Below, piece by piece: positions 1 to 8,135 of a DNA stretch of 43,680 nucleotides. How positions within the stretch are numbered: position 1 is the first letter of the stretch; each line of letters begins with the position of its first letter. The translations under genes and the position numbers were made by a program. The notes under the pieces were generated by a model. The model saw nothing but the letters and a program-made list of their open reading frames with translations, did not search any database and was not told where the DNA came from. This stretch comes from Paenibacillus agaridevorans (lineage in GTDB: Bacteria; Bacillota; Bacilli; Paenibacillales; Paenibacillaceae), in the NCBI RefSeq assembly GCF_003112455.1, contig NZ_BDQX01000051.1, positions 32,418-76,097 on the forward strand. The letters are read 5' to 3'.

Positions 1-11
1 ATGAGTTATCG

Positions 12-1394
12 TTACCGGACCGACATATCCGCTCCGATCACGCCGATAACTTGTCCGCCGCCATCGCGGATCGGAACGGCTACCGTCACGCACAACTGCT
101 TGGATATAGCGGAGACATAAACTTCGGAATGGAACGGCTGACCGGCTATCGCCCGCCTCCACCATTCTCTGTTTTTCGCGTTAAGCAGTCCAGCCTCAGG
201 AAGCGAGAAAATAAAGGAGCCGTCCCCGCGGTTGGACCAGATGGCCTCGACTTCTGTTCGCGAAGCCAGCATCGCGGTCAGCTTGCGTTCATGCGCGGCT
301 TCGACCAGCGCGGCGAGCTCCGGATCCGCCGCCGCACCGCTTAGCCATTGCTGTACGCCCGATATATTAACAGCTTCCGTGCTCCCGGAGCGCTTGATAC
401 CGATCCTTTCCACGGCTGTCGACAGGGCGGCGGAAGAGCGGCCGAGATTTACCCTCACCCGATCGAGCTTGCGCACCTGCTCTCGCTGTTTGTTCGCAAG
501 CGCCAGCGTCTCGTCGACGCTGTTAATCGTTTCATTGACGGAGTTCACAACGTCCTTAAGCATTGCGGTAGAGCCGTTCATATGTATGGTCTGCTCGCTG
601 CTGGCGGTGGCTGTTCGGCTAACCAGCTCGTCCACTTCCGTAATCTTCATAAAGATGGCGTCCATCCGCTGCTTGTTGACAGCCATCTCCGAGACGCTGC
701 GCTCCACGGACTGCTTCTCGCGGTCGACGGCTTCGACGACCTGCTTGACCCCGCCTTCGATCTGCTCCACCATGCCGGTGGACCGTTTGACAGCATCCGC
801 GCTTTGTTCGGCCAGCTTCTTGATCTGTGAGGCAACAACCGAGAAACCTCTGCCGTACTCCCCGGCATGCGCGGCTTCGATGGAGGCGTTAAGGGCTAGC
901 AGGGAGGTCTGGGACACGATCTCGTGTATGAGGGCATTGATCTCGTTAATCTGTGACGTATGCTGAATAAGCTCCAGGATATGTTGCCCCATCGTTGCAT
1001 TTTGTCGCTTAAGTTCATTCATGGCTTCATCGGTGTCAAGCAGCGAGCGGCAAACATCCAGCACAACTTCCTTCGTCTCCTTGCTCTTTTCGTTTAGATG
1101 CAAGGAAGCGCCGCTGATCTGCCCTGCTGCGGAAGCGACCTCCTGCAAGGAGGAGAACGCCTCCTCAATCCTGCTCATCGCGACGGAACTGGATAATCTG
1201 AGCTTTTGCTCCTGCGATTGCGAAGCGTCGGCAATAGACGTTAGTTGATCGATTGCGCCGTCTACCTCGTCAACCGCTGCCGTCAGTTGATCGGATATGA
1301 CTACCGATTCATGGAGCAATATATTCATTTGGTCCTGCTTGGCGTCTTGGGAGTTAACGGTTGAACCCTTGGTGAACCAGCTTGCCGTTCGCAT
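12..1394 (-). CDS. Soluble methyl-accepting chemotaxis protein with C-terminal Cache-like sensor
   Basis: A 460-aa cytoplasmic chemoreceptor-type signalling protein, expected to control CheA/CheW. The coiled-coil signalling domain spans about residues 25-320. The hairpin tip at about 157-197 carries the family signature ([14 protein letters not shown], then GRGFSVVA). There is no membrane segment or signal peptide. After the signalling domain comes a 110-residue C-terminal region (about 345-460) with Cache/PDC-like features: a WWRRAI motif, then a strand reading [12 protein letters not shown] and a closing [10 protein letters not shown]. This order is reversed from classical receptors, whose Cache domain is N-terminal and extracellular, so an intracellular ligand is inferred. 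The start is uncertain: an AAGAAGG run abuts the ATG, an in-frame TGA lies just upstream, and Met23 is an alternative. Other readings: a non-chemotactic MCP-domain signalling protein. Confidence 0.85.
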   Translation of the reverse strand: MRTASWFTKGSTVNSQDAKQDQMNILLHESVVISDQLTAAVDEVDGAIDQLTSIADASQSQEQKLRLSSSVAMSRIEEAFSSLQEVASAAGQISGASLHLNEKSKETKEVVLDVCRSLLDTDEAMNELKRQNATMGQHILELIQHTSQINEINALIHEIVSQTSLLALNASIEAAHAGEYGRGFSVVASQIKKLAEQSADAVKRSTGMVEQIEGGVKQVVEAVDREKQSVERSVSEMAVNKQRMDAIFMKITEVDELVSRTATASSEQTIHMNGSTAMLKDVVNSVNETINSVDETLALANKQREQVRKLDRVRVNLGRSSAALSTAVERIGIKRSGSTEAVNISGVQQWLSGAAADPELAALVEAAHERKLTAMLASRTEVEAIWSNRGDGSFIFSLPEAGLLNAKNREWWRRAIAGQPFHSEVYVSAISKQLCVTVAVPIRDGGGQVIGVIGADMSVR

Positions 1395-1441
1395 CCTTCT
1401 TCACCGCGCTTTCGTCGAATTATTGGATAGAGAATTAACCG

Positions 1442-1464
1442 ATGTAAGGTTTCCCTACATTATA
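1442..1464 (-). promoter_or_regulatory. Probable MCP promoter -10 with overlapping palindrome
   Basis: Read on the minus strand, a perfect TATAAT (1459-1464) lies about 65 bp before the chemoreceptor start; its -35 is poor. The interval 1442-1460 is an inverted repeat (ATGTAAGG-TTT-CCCTACAT, one mismatch per arm) that begins in the -10, where a repressor could bind. The operator role is inference. Confidence 0.35.
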
Positions 1465-1483
1465 TCCCTGTTTTCGACAATTG

Positions 1484-1518
1484 AAAAGAAAAAAGAGGCG
1501 CCGCAGGGGCTCCTCTTT
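1484..1518 (-). terminator. Intrinsic terminator after the SASP gene
   Basis: On the minus strand an AAAGAGG/CCTCTTT stem (1492-1498 with 1512-1518) is followed by a long T-rich tract (1484-1494). It lies about 45 bp past the SASP stop and separates that gene from the chemoreceptor. Confidence 0.75.
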
Positions 1519-1562
1519 CGTTTCTTTCATCATGTGCGCGGCCGGTAACGGCCAATCGCATG

Positions 1563-1730
1563 TTATTGGTTTTGTTGATTTTGCTGATTTTGTTGATTTA
1601 CTTTTTGGTTTGCTGCTTTGCTGTTGGCAGCTTTAGCCTGATTTAACTCTTCAGCGAATTCAGCATCGAACTGATTGTTTTGAACTTGACCTTGACCTTG
1701 AGCGGCATTATTGTTTTTGTTTTTAGCCAT
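1563..1730 (-). CDS. sspE: Gamma-type small acid-soluble spore protein (SspE-like)
   Basis: A 55-aa protein very rich in Asn, Gln and Ala, as expected for gamma-type SASPs, which store amino acids in the spore core and are degraded by the GPR protease at germination. The segment FDAEFAEE resembles the GPR cleavage region of this family. Only one such motif is present, so this is a short single-repeat form compared with B. subtilis SspE. The start at 1730 is chosen because GGGGAGGTG sits at good spacing before it; a longer reading from 1751 would place that ribosome binding site inside the gene. It has its own sigma-G-like promoter and terminator, so it is monocistronic and forespore-specific by inference. 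Confidence 0.85.
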   Translation of the reverse strand: MAKNKNNNAAQGQGQVQNNQFDAEFAEELNQAKAANSKAANQKVNQQNQQNQQNQ

Positions 1731-1754
1731 TGTATTCACCTCCCCGTCCAAGTT

Positions 1755-1784
1755 TAGTATGGCTTCGCCACCGCAAACTATGCA
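1755..1784 (-). promoter_or_regulatory. Sigma-G-type forespore promoter of the SASP gene
   Basis: On the minus strand, CATACTA (1755-1761) matches the sigma-G -10 consensus and TGCATA (1779-1784) fits the -35, with a 17-bp spacer. It lies 25 bp upstream of the SASP start codon, and sigma-G is the known regulator of SASP genes. Confidence 0.7.
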
Positions 1785-1788
1785 GTCG

Positions 1789-2310
1789 TTAAGACTCCAA
1801 ATACGCTTGCGGAATCGGCTTGCCGACTTGAACGGCTTGGTTGATGCTGTGCAGCCAGGACTCCGTCAACTTGCCATTGCCCCGTCTCAGCACCTGTACG
1901 CTGACACTCCGCTTCCCCCACTGTTCGTATACTTCCTTGATGGTCTCGAAATACAGATCGATACGCTTGCCCTTGATTGCCGAGCCCGTATCCGCCACGA
2001 CGCCGTAGCCGTAGCCCGGAATATAAAGCAGCGTGCCAATCGGGAACAGTTTGGGATCCGCCGCGATGGTAGATACCTGGTCCCTTCGCACCTTCACGCC
2101 TGAATATGTGATGCCATAGCCGGGGTGGCCCGGACGTTTGCCCGTCGATTCCACGCCTGCCGTGTAGCCTGTCGCAACCACTTCGATCTCGGCCGGCGCC
2201 GCGCTTGCCGGTAGAGCAGCAATGGTCGAGGTCCAGACGACAACGACGGCGAGCCATACGAGAACGTTCCTGTTAGCCCATCTTAACCATAACAAAAAGC
2301 TTGTAGCCAT
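1789..2310 (-). CDS. Secreted 3D-domain protein (YuiC/YocH-like)
   Basis: A 173-aa exported protein with a signal peptide at about 1-38 (hydrophobic core [15 protein letters not shown], then ASAA). The mature part is a 3D (three-Asp) domain, the catalytic barrel found in resuscitation/spore-type lytic transglycosylases. It contains ATGYTAG, a [17 protein letters not shown] stretch, the catalytic-type [10 protein letters not shown] and RIDLYF. The likely role is peptidoglycan remodelling. The start at 2310 has a strong GAGGAGG upstream; a longer reading to 2355 lacks that. It follows thrS by 66 bp on the same strand and may be co-transcribed with it or have its own promoter, which I could not identify. 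There is no separate LysM or SH3 wall-binding domain, unlike YocH. Confidence 0.85.
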   Translation of the reverse strand: MATSFLLWLRWANRNVLVWLAVVVVWTSTIAALPASAAPAEIEVVATGYTAGVESTGKRPGHPGYGITYSGVKVRRDQVSTIAADPKLFPIGTLLYIPGYGYGVVADTGSAIKGKRIDLYFETIKEVYEQWGKRSVSVQVLRRGNGKLTESWLHSINQAVQVGKPIPQAYLES

Positions 2311-2376
2311 CGGGATACTTTCCTCCTCAGAGGTAAGATTGCCCCAATGGCACAAGCTTTATTCGCTTATGTTTGG

Positions 2377-4311
2377 TTATTCCTTGGACGAAATTTGACC
2401 TTTTAGCAATGCGACGAGCTCGGATGTCGGCATCGACCCGATATCGCCTTCTCCTCGTTTCCGCACCGATACGGCTTCGGCTTGCATTTCGTTATCGCCG
2501 ACAACGAGCATATAAGGAATTTTCTCCAGCTGCGCTTCCCGAATTTTGTAGCCCAGCTTCTCGTTGCGCAGATCGCTTTCGACGCGAATGCCGCCAAGTT
2601 GAAGCTGTTCTTCCACCTTGCGCGCATACGCCTCGTAAGCCTGCGATACCGGGATCACCTTCGCTTGAACAGGCGACAGCCAAAGCGGCAGCGCGCCAGC
2701 GAAGTTCTCGAGCAGGAACGCTGTCATACGCTCCATCGTACTGATAATGCCCCGGTGAATAACGACCGGACGGTGTTTCTTGCCGTCATCGCCGACGTAT
2801 TCCAGCTCGAACCGCTCAGGCAGCAGGAAGTCCAGCTGCGCCGTGGACAGCGTCTCTTCCTTGCCCAGCGCCGTCTTGATCTGAACGTCAAGCTTCGGAC
2901 CATAAAACGCCGCTTCGCCTTCCGCCTCAAAGAACGGAAGCTCGAGCTCTTCTACTACCTCGCGCAGCATACGCTGAGACATCTCCCACATTTCGTCGTT
3001 CTGGAAGTACTTCTCGGTATCTTGGGGATCGCGGTAAGAGAGACGGAAGCGGTATTCTTTGATGCCGAAGTCCTCGTACACCTTGCGGATCAAACCGACA
3101 ACGCGCGCGAATTCTTCCTTGATCTGATCGGGTCGGCAGAAGATGTGGGCGTCGTTAAGCGTCATCGCGCGAACGCGGTGCAGGCCAGTCAAAGCGCCCG
3201 ACATCTCGTAGCGATGCATCGTGCCCATCTCGGCGATCCGGATCGGCAGATCGCGGTAGCTGCGCATGTCGCTTTTAAAGACCATCATATGATGCGGACA
3301 GTTCATAGGGCGAAGGACCAGTTCCTCGTTGTCCAGCGCCATCAGCGGGAACATGTCCTCGCTGTAGTGCTCCCAGTGACCGGAGATCTTGTACAATTCC
3401 ACGTTGGCAAGGACAGGCGTGTACACGTGCTGGTAGCCCAAGCTTTCCTCGAGATCGACGATATACCGCTCCATCGTTCTGCGTACCTTGGCGCCATTAG
3501 GTAGCCACAGCGGAAAGCCTTGACCTACTTCGCGAGAAAACGTGAACATCTTCAACTCGCGACCCAGCTTGCGGTGATCGCGTTTTTTCGCTTCCTCCAG
3601 GAAATGGAGATGCTCGTCAAGCTGAGCTTTCTTAGGGAACGCCGTTCCGTAGATACGCTGCAGCATCTTGTTCTTGGAGTCGCCGCGCCAGTAAGCGCCT
3701 GCGATACTCTGCAGCTTGAACGCCTTGATGCGTCCTGTAGACGGTAGGTGCGGACCACGGCACAAGTCGAAAAATTCGCCCTGATCATACAGCGTAATCT
3801 CGGCCTCCTCCGGCAAGTCGCGGATCAGTTCCAGCTTCAGATTATCTTCCAGTTTTGTAAAGATCGCCAGCGCTTCCTCGCGGCTGACGACACGGCGGCG
3901 GATATCCAGGTTTTCGTTTGCGATTTTGTTCATTTCCTTCTCGATACCAGCCAGATCCTCCGACGACAGAGTCTGCTCCATGTCGATATCGTAGTAGAAG
4001 CCGTCCTCGATCACCGGTCCGATGCCAAGCTTCACGGCTTTCTCGCCGTAGATGCGCTTTAACGCTTGCGCCAGGAGATGCGCCGTGCTGTGACGGTACA
4101 CTTCAAGGCCGTCCGCGCCGTCAAGCGTCACGATCTCAATCGCAGCATCCTGCTCCAGCTTCGTATAGATGTCGACGACTTTGCCGTCGAGCTTGCCCGC
4201 TACGGCGTTTTTCTTCAGTCCAGGGCTGATGGAGCCCGCGATTTCTTCGATGGAGGAGCCTGCTTCGTATTCGCGCACGGCCCCGTCCGGTAACGTTACT
4301 TTAATGCTCAT
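2377..4311 (-). CDS. thrS: Threonine--tRNA ligase
   Basis: A 644-aa class II aminoacyl-tRNA synthetase charging tRNA-Thr. In order: TGS domain (about 1-65); editing/SAD domain with the [12 protein letters not shown] histidines and the CRGPHLPS zinc-type cysteine/histidine; class II catalytic core with the zinc-ligand motif NCPHHMM, motif 2 ([18 protein letters not shown]) and motif 3 near [14 protein letters not shown]-terminal anticodon-binding domain from about 540. Length matches bacterial ThrRS. The start at 4311 (ATG) follows GGAAGGAAG; an in-frame TTG two codons earlier is less likely. Expression is controlled by the T-box leader immediately upstream and a strong sigma-A promoter. ytxC lies upstream on the same strand, the same partner as in B. 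subtilis. Confidence 0.98.
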   Translation of the reverse strand: MSIKVTLPDGAVREYEAGSSIEEIAGSISPGLKKNAVAGKLDGKVVDIYTKLEQDAAIEIVTLDGADGLEVYRHSTAHLLAQALKRIYGEKAVKLGIGPVIEDGFYYDIDMEQTLSSEDLAGIEKEMNKIANENLDIRRRVVSREEALAIFTKLEDNLKLELIRDLPEEAEITLYDQGEFFDLCRGPHLPSTGRIKAFKLQSIAGAYWRGDSKNKMLQRIYGTAFPKKAQLDEHLHFLEEAKKRDHRKLGRELKMFTFSREVGQGFPLWLPNGAKVRRTMERYIVDLEESLGYQHVYTPVLANVELYKISGHWEHYSEDMFPLMALDNEELVLRPMNCPHHMMVFKSDMRSYRDLPIRIAEMGTMHRYEMSGALTGLHRVRAMTLNDAHIFCRPDQIKEEFARVVGLIRKVYEDFGIKEYRFRLSYRDPQDTEKYFQNDEMWEMSQRMLREVVEELELPFFEAEGEAAFYGPKLDVQIKTALGKEETLSTAQLDFLLPERFELEYVGDDGKKHRPVVIHRGIISTMERMTAFLLENFAGALPLWLSPVQAKVIPVSQAYEAYARKVEEQLQLGGIRVESDLRNEKLGYKIREAQLEKIPYMLVVGDNEMQAEAVSVRKRGEGDIGSMPTSELVALLKGQISSKE

Positions 4312-4369
4312 GTTCAACTTCCTTCCGGGTTCTGATAGGTATCAAGCATGGCAGTACGCCGACGCGCAC

Positions 4370-4662
4370 AAAAAAAGCACCGCATCCCGCATAAGGGACG
4401 AGTGCTTGTGCTCGTGGTTCCACCCTACTTCGACCATTCGGCTCCACGCTGCAAGGTGCAGGCGGACGGACAGTCCTCGTATGATCTGGTAACGGAGATG
4501 TCCGGTACGGCTTACTGGCCACAAGGGCGGTTCAACCGTACAGCTATAGATGGGGTATATCCGACCGCGTCAGGAAGAAGCTTGCAGCCCAGGGCTTCTC
4601 TCTCTGCACAGGCGCCATGACGGATACTTGTCATCTGTCGTCGCTGTTAGACGTAACTATAT
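4370..4662 (-). promoter_or_regulatory. T-box leader (tRNA-Thr sensing) of thrS
   Basis: On the minus strand the hallmark T-box sequence AGGGTGGAACCACG lies at 4413-4426. It is followed by the terminator hairpin (arms AGCAC/GTGCT, 4376-4406) and a T run (4370-4376). Upstream, Stem I features are visible: AGAGAGAGAAG and a GGGCTGCAAG distal-loop-like segment. The codon ACC at 4554-4556 sits where the specifier is expected and encodes Thr, matching the downstream gene. Uncharged tRNA-Thr should stabilise the antiterminator and allow readthrough. The specifier assignment is inference; the T-box itself is clear. Confidence 0.93.
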
Positions 4663-4668
4663 GTCGTC

Positions 4669-4698
4669 ATTATAGAACGTGCAGTCGGTCCCGGTCAA
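4669..4698 (-). promoter_or_regulatory. Sigma-A promoter of thrS
   Basis: On the minus strand TTGACC (4693-4698), an 18-bp spacer and TATAAT (4669-4674). The -35 directly abuts the left edge of the repeat pair that begins at 4699. Confidence 0.8.
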
Positions 4699-4907
4699 GC
4701 GGACAATTCAAATCGAAGTTTAAAAAGTCTGGTTTTCAGGACCGAGAAGATTGGACGAAGCTAGAAACTGAGGAGCGGAGCATAGCAGCGCTATGTGAGC
4801 ACCTGCAATGTTTCCGGAGGAAACATACTTCGTAAGCATATGCTTAGTTTCGGCTGAGTTCAATATTCGACGTCGAATACGCTTCTCGAGATACTTCGTA
4901 ATGGAAA
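4699..4907. repeat. Structured intergenic repeat, copy 1 (209 bp, with 39-bp insertion)
   Basis: First of two head-to-tail copies of one non-coding element between ytxC and thrS. It begins GCGGACAATTCAAAT and contains nested stems: GAAACT (4764-4769) with AGTTTC (4846-4851), enclosing CATAGC (4781-4786) with GCTATG (4790-4795). The palindrome ATTCGACGTCGAAT follows. Relative to copy 2 it carries about 39 extra bp inside the outer loop, themselves two perfect hairpins (ATGTTTCC/GGAAACAT and TAAGCATATGCTTA). Function unknown. Confidence 0.85.
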
Positions 4908-5092
4908 GCGGACAATTCAAATTAAAGTTTAAAAAGTCCGGTTTTCAGGACCGAGAAGATTGGACGAAGCTAGAACCTGAGGAGCGGAGCGTAGCAGCGC
5001 TACGTGAGCACCGGAAGGTTCGGCTGAGTTCAATATTCGACGTCGAATACGCTTCTCGAGATGCTTCGTAATGCAAAGCGGACTTTTTAAAC
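4908..5092. repeat. Structured intergenic repeat, copy 2, with terminal inverted repeats
   Basis: Second copy, about 170 bp plus a closing GCGGACTTTTTAAAC. The equivalent stems are GAACCT (4973-4978) with AGGTTC (5016-5021), and CGTAGC (4990-4995) with GCTACG (4999-5004). Both differ from copy 1 by compensatory changes. The interval 4927-5092 is bounded by perfect 14-bp inverted repeats (GTTTAAAAAGTCCG and its complement), giving a MITE-like outline. It ends 7 bp from the ytxC stop, so it could also influence ytxC mRNA 3' ends. Confidence 0.85.
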
Positions 5093-5098
5093 ATCCTT

Positions 5099-6034
5099 TT
5101 AAGGCTGGATCCATTCGTCGAGGGTGCTGGCGCAGGAAGAACATTGCACGCATACGTTGACCTTGCCGTCGAAGATCGTCTCGATCGTGCGGATGACCTG
5201 CAGCTCCGGATGCCTCGTGTGGACCGTAATCTTTTTGGGAGACACGGAGATAAGCGAGCTGATCACCATGTCCTCGATGTTCATCTCCGTCTCCAGCATC
5301 TCAGCGACGATGCGGTCGGCCGGCGGCTTATGTTCCAGCGTCCGAAAGCTTTCGTCGTACATCGAGAAATCGTGACCGCCCTTATGCAGCAGATGAACAA
5401 GCGGCACTTTGGAGTCCTGCATCTGGACAAAATACTTCAGAAGCGAGATAAACTCCTGATATTGCTTGTCGAGCACATATTCGTCCAGAGCGTATTCCGC
5501 GATCTCGGCCAGCTCCGTACGATAGGCATGCAATCGGAACGTCGTGAAGCCCTGCAGTTGAAGCAACGTCTGATCCTGCAAATAAAGCTCCAGTTCCTCC
5601 GCGATTTTGCCTCTCCGGCGCAGTCTGTCGGCTTCGTGAAACTTTCCGCCGAGCCCGTCCCAATCTTTCCCTTGCAGGAGCTCATGGCAATACCGTTCGA
5701 TGATGGCCGTGTCCATGGCTGGATTGTTGCGATGCTTGTGTCCTATAATGTCCGAGAGCATAGCAGGCTCCAACTGCTCGATAATGTAATCCGCAATGGC
5801 CCGAGAGGCGGATCTGTAGACGAATTGTCCGTGCAGCTTTAATTGAAACGCAGGCAGCACAGCCCGGCAGGTAATAATGCCGTCATCCAGCTCATATCGG
5901 GCAATTCCTCCCGACGCAGGATCTGCTTCCGTGTAATTATGTAATTCATCGTTCGTATGCTCCGTCATCAAGTCCAGCAACCGCTCGGCGGAATTATGCA
6001 GACTTGCCGGCAATGCCACTGTGAACAAGTCCAT
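5099..6034 (-). CDS. ytxC: Putative sporulation protein YtxC
   Basis: A 311-aa protein of the YtxC family, annotated in endospore formers as sporulation-associated; no enzymatic role is known. The assignment rests on its content (an N-terminal domain, then a helical middle with DKQYQEFISLLKYFV and a C-terminal part with HLLHKGGHDFSMYD) and on its place beside thrS, as in B. subtilis (ytxC-thrS). Two cysteine pairs near the C-terminus (CVQCSSC) could bind metal, which is only a possibility. The start at 6034 has AAGGGGTGAG upstream. Between it and 6110, CATATACT with an upstream GTATATA resembles a sigma-E-type mother-cell promoter, weakly supported. The structured repeat pair separates this gene from thrS, so the two are probably transcribed separately here. 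Confidence 0.8.
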   Translation of the reverse strand: MDLFTVALPASLHNSAERLLDLMTEHTNDELHNYTEADPASGGIARYELDDGIITCRAVLPAFQLKLHGQFVYRSASRAIADYIIEQLEPAMLSDIIGHKHRNNPAMDTAIIERYCHELLQGKDWDGLGGKFHEADRLRRRGKIAEELELYLQDQTLLQLQGFTTFRLHAYRTELAEIAEYALDEYVLDKQYQEFISLLKYFVQMQDSKVPLVHLLHKGGHDFSMYDESFRTLEHKPPADRIVAEMLETEMNIEDMVISSLISVSPKKITVHTRHPELQVIRTIETIFDGKVNVCVQCSSCASTLDEWIQP

Positions 6035-6130
6035 TCGCGCTCACCCCTTTCCTTCCGTTACAGTATATGGTCCCGAGAGTCCGTATATACAAAGAAGAGA
6101 TTGGCAGCCTGGATCATTCGCAAATCTTGA

Positions 6131-6189
6131 TTGGCATTCGGACTCATACTTTGTTATATTGATTAGTAAGTGATCAACCACTTATTAAT
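6131..6189 (+). promoter_or_regulatory. Promoter and palindromic operator of the TetR gene
   Basis: TTGGCA (6131-6136), 18 bp, TATATT (6155-6160). Immediately downstream is a 28-bp near-perfect palindrome, ATTAGTAAGTG-N6-CACTTATTAAT (6162-6189), covering the expected transcription start. This is typical of a TetR-type autorepression site. Confidence 0.65.
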
Positions 6190-6207
6190 GAACGAGGTGA
6201 ATCATCG

Positions 6208-6825
6208 ATGGCGAGACCGCGCGAATACAGCGACGAACGAATACTGGGAGGCATATACTCCGCTTTAGGCAAGTATGGGTACGCCAAGCTGACGCTTGAC
6301 AATATCGCCAAGGAAATCGAGATTTCCCCAGCTGCGCTTTCCAAACGATTCGGATCCAAGAAATCAATGATCCTGTTTTATCTCGAGACCGTTAATGAAG
6401 GGATGTCTGCAAAGTTCGCCGAATTACGCCATTCGCAGAACGGCAGCCTTCAGTCGCTGCGAACGATGTTCGAGGACGCCGTCATGAAAGTGGACGATCC
6501 CGTCATGCTCGCTAACTTGACATCCGTCTATATTGAAAGCGTGTCGGATCCCGAACTGCTGGACCGTTCGAGGCGGAGGCTGCGGATTATCGACGAGACG
6601 GTCCAATATTTTATCGGTCAAGCGTTGGATCGCGGCGAATTGCGATCGGATAATCCGGAGGCGCTGGCAAGAGTTTTGCAATCGGCTATTGCGGGCTCGC
6701 TCTTGATTAGACTTAACGACGATACGCAGCCGCTTAAAAATTGGGTGGAAGAATGTTTCGCTGTGGTGCTGAAGTCCACACCCGCTGCCGCTCCGACCGG
6801 AAAGGAGGATCCGCATGCCCGTTAG
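6208..6825 (+). CDS. TetR/AcrR family transcriptional regulator
   Basis: A 205-aa ligand-responsive repressor. The N-terminal TetR helix-turn-helix spans about residues 10-55 (SALGKYGYAKLTLDNIAKEI, then SPAALSKRFGSKKSMILFY). The C-terminal ligand-binding/dimerisation domain has no recognisable specificity. The start is supported by GAGGTGA seven bases upstream. The gene overlaps the next one by 11 bp, so the hydrolase is translationally coupled and very likely under the same control. The palindrome 20 bp upstream is the probable operator. The effector may be a substrate or product of the hydrolase, or a toxic compound; this is inference from context. Confidence 0.9.
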   Translation: MARPREYSDERILGGIYSALGKYGYAKLTLDNIAKEIEISPAALSKRFGSKKSMILFYLETVNEGMSAKFAELRHSQNGSLQSLRTMFEDAVMKVDDPVMLANLTSVYIESVSDPELLDRSRRRLRIIDETVQYFIGQALDRGELRSDNPEALARVLQSAIAGSLLIRLNDDTQPLKNWVEECFAVVLKSTPAAAPTGKEDPHAR

Positions 6826-7597
6826 CCGCATTAACGGTACCGATATCTATTACGAAGTGACAGGCACAGGGACGCCAATCGTGTTCACGCATGGGCACTC
6901 CATGTATCGCAAGCAATGGGAGCCTCAAGTAGCGGCCTTATCGTCCCGCTATCAGAGGATTGTCTGGGATGTGCGCGGCCATGGCGACTCCGGCTTGCCG
7001 CCTGGAGAGGTCGACTCCGAGGATTTCAGCCGGGACCTGAAGGGACTGCTTGATCACCTGGAGCTCCGATCCGCCGTTCTGTGCGGCTTATCCATGGGCG
7101 GACATATTTCGCTGCAAACAGCCGTACGATATCCGGATTACGTGCAGGGACTTATTCTCATCGGTACGCCATTCACCAATACATTTAACCGTTTCGAACG
7201 ATATGCCGCTCCGTTCAGCCAGTTTTTTCTTCGTTACCTCCCCTTCGGACAAACGGCGAAATGGACGGCAAGCGCCATGTCTAGCCATAATCCATCCAAT
7301 CGCGACTTCGTGCTTGAGTCTTTCGGCAAGATGACGAAGGATGGATTCCTGCGGCATTGGAGCGGCAATTTGCGCATGGAAAGCAGGGACGATCTTCATC
7401 GAGTAGCTTGCCTGACATTGATTCTGCATGGAGAGCATGACAACATGGTCGGCAGGCAGCAGCCTTATTTGCGGGAGCACATACGCAGGGCCAACTTTCA
7501 TTCGATTCCGAACGCCCACCATCTGACGAATCGGGATAATCCCGAAGCCGTCAATCGTCACATCGAAGAGTTTATGATGCGGCTAACGCAAGTCTAA
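6815..7597 (+). CDS. Alpha/beta-fold hydrolase
   Basis: A 260-aa alpha/beta hydrolase with a complete catalytic triad in view: nucleophile Ser93 in GLSMGG, acid Asp209 in HGEHDNMV, and His235/236 in NAHHLTNRDNP. The oxyanion-hole segment is THGHSM (about 25-30), and DVRGHGDSG is the usual following motif. Closest families by pattern are esterases, 3-oxoadipate enol-lactonase-like enzymes and haloperoxidase-like hydrolases; the substrate cannot be assigned. The start has GGAAAGGAGG at ideal spacing and lies inside the end of the TetR gene. There is no signal peptide, so it is cytosolic. It probably forms a two-gene, TetR-controlled detoxification or catabolic unit. Confidence 0.9.
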   Translation: MPVSRINGTDIYYEVTGTGTPIVFTHGHSMYRKQWEPQVAALSSRYQRIVWDVRGHGDSGLPPGEVDSEDFSRDLKGLLDHLELRSAVLCGLSMGGHISLQTAVRYPDYVQGLILIGTPFTNTFNRFERYAAPFSQFFLRYLPFGQTAKWTASAMSSHNPSNRDFVLESFGKMTKDGFLRHWSGNLRMESRDDLHRVACLTLILHGEHDNMVGRQQPYLREHIRRANFHSIPNAHHLTNRDNPEAVNRHIEEFMMRLTQV

Positions 7598-7728
7598 TGA
7601 AATATCCAAGCACACAAAGGGCTTGTCCGAGATGTGAACTTTTAAGGTAGCCCCGTTGTCCTTATGGCTCAAATATATGAGTAGGCTTGAATACAAAAAT
7701 AAACAAAAGTAGCTTCACCGGGGTACGT

Positions 7729-7903
7729 GTGTATGAAAATGCATACACAATCAACCAAACAGGCCGGCATCTGGCCAAACGTGTATGAAAATGCATACAC
7801 AATTCACCAAACAGGCCGCATCTGGCCAAACGTGTATGAAAATGCATACACAATTCACCAAACAGGCCGGCACCTGGACAAACGTGTATGAATATTCATA
7901 CAC
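7729..7903. repeat. Array of four ~52-bp hairpin repeats
   Basis: Four tandem units start at 7729, 7781, 7832 and 7884 (periods 52, 51, 52). Each opens with a 20-bp palindromic core: GTGTATG, a 6-bp loop, CATACAC. In the last copy the core is a perfect palindrome (GTGTATGAATATTCATACAC). The roughly 32-bp inter-core segments are nearly identical (AATTCACCAAACAGGCC, then a CTGG segment), so this is a tandem repeat and not a CRISPR array. Function unknown. Confidence 0.9.
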
Positions 7904-8040
7904 AATTCACCAAACAGGCCGGCACTTGGAATAATGGCTATCCAAAAAGTCAATGAAATCGGAATGCCGGACGCCCCGTTTTGGTTTAATGTTAAGTGGC
8001 AGGCATCCGACTCGCCACTTTCCTGAAAAAGCAGGTACAC

Positions 8041-8078
8041 AAAAAAGTTGGACGGAAGATTTTTCCGCCCAACTTTTT
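8041..8078 (-). terminator. Intrinsic terminator of the mqnC operon
   Basis: A strong hairpin (AAAAAGTTGG-N-CGGA stem with its complement, T/A-rich ends on both sides). On the minus strand it ends in a T tract about 58 bp beyond the small membrane-peptide stop. The A-rich left flank means it could also act on the plus strand. Confidence 0.8.
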
Positions 8079-8135
8079 ATTTTTGAGACTTATTGGACAG
8101 CCCCGTTTAAGCTTTCGCCTGAATTTCTTAAGTCT

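Larger units (their letters stand above)
7619..8104. mobile_element. Possible relic bounded by IS-like ends
   Basis: GGGCTTGTCC (7619-7628) and GGACAGCCCC (8095-8104) form an imperfect 10-bp inverted pair of the kind seen at ends of Firmicute insertion sequences. The 486 bp between them hold no transposase, only a hairpin-repeat array and a terminator. This could be a decayed element or coincidence. It fills the non-coding gap between the hydrolase gene and the mqnC operon. Confidence 0.2.

Noticed and set aside
4720..5153. Open frames on both strands through the repeats upstream of thrS (for example ITKHLEKRIRRRILNSAE)
   Set aside because: They arise because the repeat itself is conserved between copies; there is no ribosome binding site, and changes follow stem pairing and not codon positions.
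7729..7903. CRISPR-like appearance: 20-bp palindromic repeats with ~32-bp spacing
   Set aside because: The segments between cores are nearly identical, not unique spacers, and there are no cas genes; it is a tandem repeat.
7935..8027. 30-codon plus-strand frame beginning MAIQKVNEIG
   Set aside because: No ribosome binding site or promoter and no recognisable features; kept out although the composition is protein-like.
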